Shown one piece after another: positions 1 to 5,001 of a stretch of DNA of 5,459 nucleotides. Under the pieces are notes generated by a model, which worked only from the letters and a program-made list of their open reading frames with translations, was not told the origin of the DNA and did not search any database. The position numbers and the translations under genes are program-made. The DNA is from Candidatus Bathyarchaeota archaeon (GTDB taxonomy: Archaea > Thermoproteota > Bathyarchaeia > TCS64 > B23), in contig JAPDJB010000062.1 of the NCBI GenBank assembly GCA_029259285.1, positions 1 to 5,459 of the forward strand, read 5' to 3'. Every line of letters starts with the position of its first letter. The first letter of the stretch is position 1.

Positions 1-789
1 TCCCAGCTTCACAGGATCGCCGAGGTGGGCGTCTGTTCCCTGATTGGTTCTGAAGATGACCCAACGCTCGATCGACTCATCGATCCCAAGCATCTCAAAG
101 GCCCTGTGAACCACCTCCGGAGATTCACCCCTTATACCAAGAAGAACGGGGTCAGGCCCCCTGGGAGTTATGAGAATCCTGCCGGTCTCAGGGTCATAGT
201 TGTTGAAGGTCTCGGGGGCTGTCGCCCGATCCATCTCCACCACCGACCCCGGATCCACCCTTCGAGGCTTACCCCAATTCTCAGGCTGTCTATACGCGAG
301 GAGCTCATAGGTGTAGTCCCCCTCTAGTGTTTCCCCTATGGCCGCTAGGGCTCCTATGAGGCCTCTCATCTCCTTATAGCCTATCGCCGAGGCGGAGTAT
401 TCGTCGATGAGTTCCATCGCCTCCCTCAGCGTCGTCAATCCCTTGATGGTTCTCTCAGCGAAATCTCTGATGGGATGGGGGATCTCGCCGATGTGGAAGA
501 CCACCCCTGGATGGGTTTGTGGATGCTCCAAATCGGCGTAGGCCTCCACCTCTTGGATGACTATATGCTTAACCTTAGACTCCAACTCCTCGGGGATGCT
601 AACCCTCAGGCAGATGGCCCCATTACCCCGAGTCTTCCACGGGGCATTTGGGTTAAGCCTGATGAGGCTTGGATAATCGATGAAGTCGACATTCAAGTTT
701 AATAGATCCTCAACGATTCTGGCCGCTATATAGGTGGTGCATCCCCCCCTCGGCGAATCAGTGTCGTCGATGCCGATGTGGAGTAGCAA
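1..789 (-). CDS. tiaS: tRNA(Ile2) 2-agmatinylcytidine synthetase TiaS (N-terminal 263 residues, C-terminus beyond window)
   Basis: TiaS uses ATP to attach agmatine to C34 of the CAU anticodon of tRNA-Ile2, giving agmatidine, so that the tRNA reads AUA and not AUG. It is cytoplasmic and archaea-specific. The reading frame starts at TTG 789-787 and runs off the left edge. Near the N-terminus is the family signature GIDDTDSPRGGCTT (residues 6-19), the Asp-rich ATP/metal site of the kinase-like domain. Later family-like stretches are HPGVVFHIGEIP (about 93-104), AIGYKEMRGLIGALAAIGE (about 135-153), NWGKPRRVDPGSV (171-183) and FRTNQGTDAHLGDP (246-259). Homologues are about 420 residues long, so roughly the last 150, including the OB-fold and zinc-ribbon regions, lie outside. 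TTG is chosen because no ATG or GTG lies in frame just upstream and homologues begin a few residues before GIDDTDS. The gene is divergent from the XRE-CBS regulator. The heavy use of ATA codons in the neighbours fits the need for this enzyme. Confidence 0.95.
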   Translation of the reverse strand, partial: MLLHIGIDDTDSPRGGCTTYIAARIVEDLLNLNVDFIDYPSLIRLNPNAPWKTRGNGAICLRVSIPEELESKVKHIVIQEVEAYADLEHPQTHPGVVFHIGEIPHPIRDFAERTIKGLTTLREAMELIDEYSASAIGYKEMRGLIGALAAIGETLEGDYTYELLAYRQPENWGKPRRVDPGSVVEMDRATAPETFNNYDPETGRILITPRGPDPVLLGIRGESPEVVHRAFEMLGIDESIERWVIFRTNQGTDAHLGDPVKLG

Positions 790-814
790 GCCGCCCCATG
801 AGAGCCTTAAGAGG

Positions 815-822
815 GATATAAG
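815..822 (-). promoter_or_regulatory. Putative TATA box for tiaS
   Basis: The minus strand reads CTTATATC here, an archaeal TATA-like element centred about 29 bases before the TTG start of tiaS. Transcription starting some 26 bases downstream would begin only a few bases before the TTG, giving a nearly leaderless mRNA. No Shine-Dalgarno match was seen at normal spacing. Assigned by position and motif only. Confidence 0.4.
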
Positions 823-840
823 GGTTAAGATGGATCGCCC

Positions 841-847
841 TAAATAG
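841..847 (+). promoter_or_regulatory. Putative TATA box for the XRE-CBS regulator
   Basis: The AT-rich element TAAATAG is centred about 24 bases before the ATG at 868. That spacing predicts a transcript beginning at or next to the start codon, so a leaderless mRNA. It lies only about 20 bp from the opposing tiaS TATA-like box, so the two promoters share a very compact 78-bp region and could interfere or be co-regulated. Assigned by position and motif only. Confidence 0.4.
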
Positions 848-867
848 ATGGTTGAGACCCCTAATCC

Positions 868-1431
868 ATGATGCTCCCCTCCGTTGAGCGGATCGCTGAG
901 AGGCGTAAGAGGCTGGGCCTAACCCAGAGTCAGCTAGCCGAGTTGGCCGGTGTGAGCCAATCCTACATCGCGAAGCTGGAGGCCGGTAAGATCGAGCCCT
1001 CCTACAGGAAGGTTAAGGCTATTCTAGAGGCGCTGCAGAGGGTTGAGGATGGCAGGGGGGTTAAAGCGGCGGATATAATGTCTAGGGATGTCATCTACAT
1101 CGAGGCTCATGAACCCGTTAAGAGGGCGGCGGAGCTCATGATGAGATATGGCTATTCACAGCTCCCAGTTCTGGAGGAGGGTAGGATTGTTGGAAGCATC
1201 TCAGAGAAGACTATCATGGAGAGATTTATGGAGGGGGAGGATGGCCCATCCCTCGCTGAGAGGCCTATCTCAGAGGTGATGGATGACGCCTTCCCACAGG
1301 TTGGGGATGAGGCCCCACTATCCGTCTTGACAGCCCTATTGAGGGTCTACCCAGCGGTTCTCGTCACTAAGAGAGGAAGAATCATAGGCATCGTGACAAA
1401 GGCGGATCTACTCAAGACCTTGGAGGCCTAG
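868..1431 (+). CDS. XRE-family helix-turn-helix transcriptional regulator with two C-terminal CBS domains
   Basis: This 187-residue protein is a predicted DNA-binding regulator that senses a small ligand. Residues about 5-60 form an XRE/Cro-type helix-turn-helix: LTQSQLAELAGVSQSYIAKLEAGKIEP (18-44) is a textbook version, with helix 2 at about 19-27 and the recognition helix at about 29-38. Residues about 68-125 and 134-187 are two CBS domains, seen in the repeated patterns AADIMSRDVIYIEAHEPVKRAAELM...YSQLPVLEEGRIVGSISEKTI and ISEVMDDAFPQVGDEAPLSVL...AVLVTKRGRIIGIVTKADLL. Paired CBS domains usually bind adenine nucleotides such as AMP, ATP or SAM. The architecture matches the archaeal family of predicted regulators with C-terminal CBS domains (COG3620). 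ATG 868 is the first start after an in-frame stop at 862-864; a second ATG follows immediately. The gene is divergent from tiaS and converges on a RAM-domain gene, sharing a CTAG at the stops. Target genes and ligand cannot be read from the sequence; autoregulation is the simplest guess. Confidence 0.92.
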   Translation: MMLPSVERIAERRKRLGLTQSQLAELAGVSQSYIAKLEAGKIEPSYRKVKAILEALQRVEDGRGVKAADIMSRDVIYIEAHEPVKRAAELMMRYGYSQLPVLEEGRIVGSISEKTIMERFMEGEDGPSLAERPISEVMDDAFPQVGDEAPLSVLTALLRVYPAVLVTKRGRIIGIVTKADLLKTLEA

Positions 1432-1649
1432 ACGACGATCATCGTCAACGTCGACCTAACCTTATCCAAACGCCTAATCTTCCAGCTTATCGTATCCTTC
1501 AACTCCTGCATCGTCTCCGTCTCAACCCTCGCGATGATGTCGTAGACCCCATAAACCATGTAGGCCTCCTTCACCTCCGGTATCTCCCTCAGCTCCTTCA
1601 ACACCTCATGCTCAGCGCCGATCTCGGCGTTGATCAGGACAAAAGCCAT
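1428..1649 (-). CDS. Stand-alone Lrp/AsnC ligand-binding (RAM) domain protein
   Basis: This 73-residue protein is a single Lrp/AsnC-type effector-binding domain (RAM domain) without the usual N-terminal helix-turn-helix. The pattern AFVLINAEIG, then a helix HEVLKELREIPEVKEAYMVY, then GVYDIIARVE, a second helix, and a final strand RSTLTMIVV, matches the beta-alpha-beta-beta-alpha-beta fold, including the conserved G-x-YDI turn. Such domains bind amino acids and form dimers or higher oligomers; stand-alone copies are common in archaea and may act alone or mix with full-length Lrp proteins. I chose ATG 1649-1647, because a TATA-like box lies about 25 bases upstream, fitting a leaderless mRNA. 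An in-frame GTG at 1664-1662 would add the five residues MDVLP. The stop TAG shares CTAG (1428-1431) with the stop of the convergent XRE-CBS gene. Neither ligand nor target can be inferred. Confidence 0.88.
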   Translation of the reverse strand: MAFVLINAEIGAEHEVLKELREIPEVKEAYMVYGVYDIIARVETETMQELKDTISWKIRRLDKVRSTLTMIVV

Positions 1650-1670
1650 CGGCAAAACATCCACCCCTAA

Positions 1671-1678
1671 ATTTAAAG
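1671..1678 (-). promoter_or_regulatory. Putative TATA box for the RAM-domain gene
   Basis: The minus strand reads CTTTAAAT, centred about 25 bases before ATG 1649. This spacing predicts a transcript starting at that ATG and argues against the upstream GTG at 1664, which would lie only about 10 bases from the box. A second AT-rich element (about 1694-1704) is further upstream and could serve either direction. Confidence 0.45.
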
Positions 1679-1704
1679 ACCCTCCTCTCCCCTAATTAAA
1701 ATTT

Positions 1705-1723
1705 GTTGGTTATAATAGTCAAC
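1705..1723 (+). promoter_or_regulatory. Imperfect dyad overlapping a TATA-like element upstream of the HAD gene
   Basis: The arms GTTGGTTAT and ATAGTCAAC pair at 7 of 9 positions around a central A at 1714, and the centre contains TTATAAT, a TATA-like core. Transcription from it would begin near 1740, giving a leader of about 35 bases before ATG 1776. A dyad placed over a promoter core is the usual arrangement for a repressor site, but no regulator can be assigned. A second weak candidate box, GCTTAAAG, lies at 1731-1738. Confidence 0.3.
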
Positions 1724-1764
1724 TTTACCTGCTTAAAGCCGTAGAGGAACCCTTCAGAGCATAA

Positions 1765-1769
1765 AGGTG
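1765..1769 (+). promoter_or_regulatory. Shine-Dalgarno site for the HAD hydrolase
   Basis: AGGTG matches the archaeal anti-Shine-Dalgarno complement and sits 6 bases before ATG 1776. It favours that ATG over the in-frame GTG at 1767, which overlaps the site itself. Confidence 0.55.
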
Positions 1770-1775
1770 GGAGAG

Positions 1776-2498
1776 ATGGCTGATATAATCGTAGGCGGAA
1801 AGAGAATCCCCTGCAGCCTCATCATCCTCGATCTAGATGGAACTCTGATAGATGCGGAGGCTAGATTCAGGGCCTTAGCCGAGGCTAGGATGGAGGTGAT
1901 GAGTCGAAGATTCGGCGGTGAGGCAGCCTCCCTCTGGGCTAGATTCTCGGGTGTAGACCCAGCCATAGGAGATGTAGACATGGATGGCCCCCTGGCGAAG
2001 GCCCCTAGGAGAGAGGACATCATAGTGGCGGCCGTCGCCCTCTATCTAACGGGCATCGGCTGGGGTGATGCTAGGAGACTAGCCGAGGAGGCCTACATCG
2101 AGGCCGATAGGCTTATGGCCTCAAGGTATAGGGCTGAGGCCCTACCAGGGATTCCCGAGACCCTTGAAAGGCTGAGGGAGGCGGGGCTTAGGATGGCTGT
2201 AGCCACCAACGAGGTTAGAGCTAGAGCCTCTAAGGCCCTGGAGGAGGCTGGGCTTCTCCCTCTAATCGATGTGATCGTCGGCGTCGACGAGGTTGAAAAT
2301 CCTAAGCCAGCTCCGGATCTGATAGTCTCAGCCTGCCAGAGATGCGGCGTATCCCCCTCTATGGCCGTCTATGTCGGTGATCAGCCTGAAGACCTGATGG
2401 CGGCGGAGGCGGCTGGCGTTAGGGTCGTGGGGGTTGGGCCTAGGGTTGAGGGGGCCGAGATGCATATCGGCTCCGCGGCGGAGATTAGAGTCCTGTAG
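1776..2498 (+). CDS. HAD-superfamily hydrolase, phosphoglycolate phosphatase-like
   Basis: This 240-residue protein is a predicted Mg-dependent phosphatase of the haloacid dehalogenase superfamily. All four motifs are present: motif I LDLDGTL with nucleophile D19 and acid/base D21; motif II AVATNE with T144; motif III lysine K177 in ENPKPAPD; and motif IV VGDQPEDLMAAEAAG with D202 and D206. The region between motif I and residue 120 is mostly helical and fits a C1-type cap, as in the Gph/phosphoglycolate phosphatase and beta-phosphoglucomutase group. About 14 residues precede the first core strand. ATG 1776 is preferred because of the AGGTG upstream; GTG 1767 would add three residues. The gene stands alone on its strand, divergent from the RAM-domain gene and convergent with the chelatase operon, so the context does not identify a substrate. 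Phosphoglycolate, a sugar phosphate or a nucleotide are all possible; the family is certain, the substrate is not. Confidence 0.9.
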   Translation: MADIIVGGKRIPCSLIILDLDGTLIDAEARFRALAEARMEVMSRRFGGEAASLWARFSGVDPAIGDVDMDGPLAKAPRREDIIVAAVALYLTGIGWGDARRLAEEAYIEADRLMASRYRAEALPGIPETLERLREAGLRMAVATNEVRARASKALEEAGLLPLIDVIVGVDEVENPKPAPDLIVSACQRCGVSPSMAVYVGDQPEDLMAAEAAGVRVVGVGPRVEGAEMHIGSAAEIRVL

Positions 2499-2504
2499 AC
2501 TCAT

Positions 2505-2525
2505 TATAAGTGGCTGCCACTTATA
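2505..2525. repeat. Perfect palindrome in the convergent gap; possible bidirectional terminator or protein-binding site
   Basis: TATAAGTGGC is followed by a single T and its exact reverse complement GCCACTTATA, so 21 bases form a perfect dyad. It occupies most of the 30-bp gap between the stop of the HAD gene (2498) and the stop of the ChlD-like gene (2529). As RNA it could form a 9-bp stem with a 3-base CTG loop on either strand. No T-tract follows on either side, and archaeal termination usually depends on T-tracts, so a terminator is only one option. A dimeric protein could also bind it. The symmetry is seen; the function is inferred. Confidence 0.55.
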
Positions 2526-2528
2526 GCG

Positions 2529-4988
2529 TCAGCGTAGGATGGTGAAGGCCTCCATCAGTAAGGCCTCCTCCAGCTCTCCCCGCTCAGTTATGCCGTAGTA
2601 GTAGCCTCCGGTTATCCTCGGTATCTCCATCAATAGCTCCTTAGGCTCAAGCCATATCTTCCCAGTTCTCTCCTCCATCCCTCTCTTATAGCGCTCGGAT
2701 ACCTCGTCATGCTCCACGTGGGCGGGGTTTATAACCAGCGTTCTTATCCCCTCCCTCCTGAGGAGGTGGGCGACATAGATGACATCGGCCTGGGCGTGAT
2801 TCACATATCGCTCCCTCGTATGGGGTGAGAGGGGTGACTCTAGGGGTATGTTTGCGATCCCATCGGAGATGATGACCAGGATCGGTATGATCTCCCTATT
2901 CCTCAGCCTCTCATTCCTCAGAATCCTCCAAGCCTCGAACATCCCTGAGGCGAGGGGCGTGAGATCGCTGGCCCCCACATCCCTCAGCCTCCTCACCACC
3001 AGGTCTATATTCGACGTGGGCGTCTGGAGCGTGACGGCCCCCTCACCCTTGAAGACCACCAGGCCGAGTCGGTCACGCCTCCTGAGGGCGATGTCCCTCA
3101 TGCTGAGGATGGCGTTCCTCACGTTTGGGAGCGACGGTATCATCGACTCACTCATGTCGAGGAGGAGGACGATGGTCAGCGGAGCCCTCATCTCCCTAAC
3201 CTTAACCCTAATATCCTCAACCTCAACCCTGAGGGCCAGTCCACCCCTCTCCCTATAGGGCTGGTGGGGCGCGGCGGCCCTGATGGTGGGGCCGAGGGCT
3301 ATATCCCAGGGCCTCCCCTTGGGGAACTCGTAGGAGACGTATCGGCCCCGCCTCGATCTCGCCCTAGTCTTCGAACGCCTCCCCACCCCTCCCCTGATCC
3401 TCCTCCCCCTCCTCACCATCTCGAATCGGTATAGGCGTCTACGTCCACCGGCCTCCAGGAGCTTCGCCCCCTTCCCCACCAGCACCCTGTAGAGCCTGCG
3501 GAGGGAGGCGATGACTGGTATATTTATGGTGGTGGAGGCCTCCATGGGCCTCTCAACATCCCGATGCTCGGTGGGATGGCTCTGCTGGAGGACTATCCTA
3601 CGCCTCATCCCCGAGCCGAGGTAGGTGTAGAGGTAGACGATGGGCTGGACAACCCTCCTCGGGGAGAGGAGGGATAGGAGGAGGAAGACCCCCGAGACGA
3701 GGGCGAGGTGGAGGAGTAGAAGCCTAGGAGTCATAGCTCTCACGGCCTCCGTTATAGGCTGGTTGAGGATGAGGGCCTTGAGGAAGAGCGTCAACATCGA
3801 GAGGATGAGGCTGAGGGCTATGAGGAGGCTGGCCACGGCGGCGGCGTGGAGGAGCCAGCTTAGGGGTGGACGTCTCCCCCCCATCCTCCCGATGCGATGG
3901 GCTGAGGCCCTGGATGGGGAGGGTTCAAGGGAGGGTTTAAGCCTCACCGGCTTCTCGACGACATCTCCTGGCTTCCCACCCATCAGAACCTCCCTTATCA
4001 CCCCTGCGGCCATCCCCCTCCCATGCTCCCCCCTCACCCTATGCGCGGTGGCGAGGGTGAAGACCTTTAGGATGTCGTCCTCCCCAACCCTTGTTCTACC
4101 CTCCAGGGCTGCCAGGGCCTTAGCCGCCCTTATGACAGCTAGATCCGATCTGAGGCCCTCCACCTCCAGCTTTGAGCAGGCCTCGGCGACCCCCTCCATG
4201 ATATGTCTGGGAACCTCAACCCTTTTGAGTAGCCTCCTAGCCCTATCAACCCTCTCTCGAAGCCTCCTCTGCTCATCCTCATATCGCTTATAGAAGCCCT
4301 CTGGGTCTTCCTCAAACTCTATGTTCCTCTCGGCTATCTCAGCTCTCAGCTCAGGCTCCCTGATCCTCTCCAGCTCAACCCTCAGGGCGAAGCGGTCTAG
4401 GATTTGAGGCCTCAGCTCACCCTCCTCTGGGTTCATGGAGGCGATAAGTGTGAACCTGGCGGGGTGTATGAGGCTGACCCCCTCCCTCTCGACGACGTTC
4501 CAGCCCGAGGCCGCTGGGTCTAGGATGCAGTCGATGATGTGATCCGGAAGGAGGTTCACGTCGTCGATGTATAGGATGTTCTGATTCGCCCTGGCTAATA
4601 GTCCAGGCTTAAGCCTCTTCACCCCCTCCCTGAGGGCTGCCTCCGTGTCGACGGCGCCGAGCAATCCATCCTCCGAGGCCCCTATGGGAAGCTCGACTAT
4701 ACGCATCTTCCTCCTAGTCGTCGGCAGACTCCCCTCCCTCCTAAGCCTCTCACGGCATCCTGGACATAGATGCCTCGAATCCCTTGGGTCGCAGTGGTAG
4801 GGGCAGTCGGCGACGGCCTCAACCTCTGGGAGTATATCTTCCAGGGCCCTGACCAGAGTCGACTTCCCAGAGCCCTTCGGGCCTGTGAGGAGGACTCCCC
4901 CAAGGTCGGGGTCTACAGCCGAGAGTAGGAGGGCTAGCTTAGCCCTCTCCTGGCCGACGATGGCTGTGAAGGGGTAGGTCAGCCTCAA
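2529..4988 (-). CDS. chlD: ChlI-ChlD-type metal chelatase subunit: AAA+ ATPase and von Willebrand A domain fusion with a predicted membrane hairpin
   Basis: This 819-residue protein resembles the D subunit of Mg/Co chelatases, which with the I subunit forms the ATP-driven motor that helps ChlH or CobN insert a metal into a tetrapyrrole. Residues 1-335 are a ChlI-like AAA+ module: Walker A GPKGSGKST (36-44), a four-cysteine cluster (62-78), Walker B ILYIDDVNLL (138-147), sensor-1 N186, arginine finger R199 in LDRFAL and sensor-2 R280. Residues about 376-408 and 421-442 are hydrophobic, predicted as two membrane helices. A very basic linker then leads to the ChlD-like stretch RGRY...DIALGPTIRAAAPHQ (547-576) and a VWA domain (about 600-819) with an intact MIDAS: DMSES (611-615), T677 and D709. 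Walker B has Asp at 143 where ChlI normally has Glu. Start TTG 4988-4986 is forced by an in-frame stop just upstream; it overlaps the preceding ChlI stop as TTGA, and GAGG lies 7 bases upstream. Metal and tetrapyrrole are unknown; the gene symbol reflects family only. Confidence 0.9.
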   Translation of the reverse strand: MRLTYPFTAIVGQERAKLALLLSAVDPDLGGVLLTGPKGSGKSTLVRALEDILPEVEAVADCPYHCDPRDSRHLCPGCRERLRREGSLPTTRRKMRIVELPIGASEDGLLGAVDTEAALREGVKRLKPGLLARANQNILYIDDVNLLPDHIIDCILDPAASGWNVVEREGVSLIHPARFTLIASMNPEEGELRPQILDRFALRVELERIREPELRAEIAERNIEFEEDPEGFYKRYEDEQRRLRERVDRARRLLKRVEVPRHIMEGVAEACSKLEVEGLRSDLAVIRAAKALAALEGRTRVGEDDILKVFTLATAHRVRGEHGRGMAAGVIREVLMGGKPGDVVEKPVRLKPSLEPSPSRASAHRIGRMGGRRPPLSWLLHAAAVASLLIALSLILSMLTLFLKALILNQPITEAVRAMTPRLLLLHLALVSGVFLLLSLLSPRRVVQPIVYLYTYLGSGMRRRIVLQQSHPTEHRDVERPMEASTTINIPVIASLRRLYRVLVGKGAKLLEAGGRRRLYRFEMVRRGRRIRGGVGRRSKTRARSRRGRYVSYEFPKGRPWDIALGPTIRAAAPHQPYRERGGLALRVEVEDIRVKVREMRAPLTIVLLLDMSESMIPSLPNVRNAILSMRDIALRRRDRLGLVVFKGEGAVTLQTPTSNIDLVVRRLRDVGASDLTPLASGMFEAWRILRNERLRNREIIPILVIISDGIANIPLESPLSPHTRERYVNHAQADVIYVAHLLRREGIRTLVINPAHVEHDEVSERYKRGMEERTGKIWLEPKELLMEIPRITGGYYYGITERGELEEALLMEAFTILR
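3663..3863 (-). other. Segment encoding two predicted transmembrane helices between the AAA+ and VWA domains
   Basis: This codes for residues 376-442 of the ChlD-like protein. The first hydrophobic run (about 378-408, with AAAVASLLIALSLILSML) and the second (421-442, with LLLLHLALVSGVFLLLSLL) are separated by about 12 more polar residues, NQPITEAVRAMT. Basic residues precede the first (RIGRMGGRR) and follow the second (PRR, then MRRR at 461-464). By the positive-inside rule both enzymatic domains would be cytoplasmic with a short external loop. Ordinary ChlD proteins have a soluble proline-rich acidic linker at this place. Confidence 0.75.
4303..4325 (-). repeat. 23-bp exact repeat shared by the two AAA+ paralogues, copy 1
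   Basis: This stretch in the ChlD-like fusion is identical to 5352-5374 in the ChlI gene and encodes NIEFEEDP in the same frame. It is a coding repeat from gene duplication, not a mobile element. Confidence 0.85.
4755..4805 (-). other. Four-cysteine cluster in the AAA+ domain, probable metal-binding loop
   Basis: This codes for residues 62-78 of the ChlD-like protein, with C62-x3-C66-x8-C75-x2-C78 and His at 65 and 73 nearby. The spacing suggests a small zinc or iron-sulfur site in the loop after the second strand of the AAA+ core. From memory, similar Cys-containing inserts occur in ChlI-like ATPases of archaea and some bacteria, so this may be a family trait. The bound metal is inferred. 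Confidence 0.5.
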
Positions 4989-5001
4989 GGCTCAGCCTCA
5001 A
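4979..5001 (-). repeat. 10-bp direct repeat spanning the ChlI/ChlD stop-start junction
   Basis: On the minus strand TTGAGGCTGA occurs twice, at 5001-4992 and 4988-4979, separated by GCC. The second copy begins with the TTG start of the ChlD-like gene and includes the overlapping TGA stop of the ChlI gene. The GAGG of the first copy is placed 7 bases before that TTG, where a Shine-Dalgarno site would be. The arrangement suggests translational coupling, with terminating ribosomes restarting at the TTG. Confidence 0.5.

Noticed and set aside
25..702. Two plus-strand open frames at 25-327 and 475-702
   Set aside because: They lie antisense inside tiaS, whose minus-strand frame carries clear family motifs; their translations match no family I know.
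1754..2023. Minus-strand open frame of 89 codons
   Set aside because: It is antisense to the N-terminal part of the HAD hydrolase, which has all four catalytic motifs in the plus frame.
3640..3860. Possible frameshift creating a false hydrophobic stretch in the ChlD-like gene
   Set aside because: Recognisable sequence lies in the same frame on both sides (ChlI-like before, ChlD-like linker and VWA after). A compensating pair of frameshifts cannot be fully excluded, but the hydrophobic run with flanking basic residues looks like a real membrane hairpin.
2848..4293. Long plus-strand open frames at 2848-3258 and 3640-4293
   Set aside because: They are shadows opposite the ChlD-like gene. The longest lies opposite the AAA+/membrane region and is rich in Ser, Arg and Leu with no domain pattern.
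4697..4903. Minus-strand open frame of 68 codons in another frame
   Set aside because: It overlaps the Walker A and cysteine-cluster part of the ChlD-like gene and has no motif of its own.
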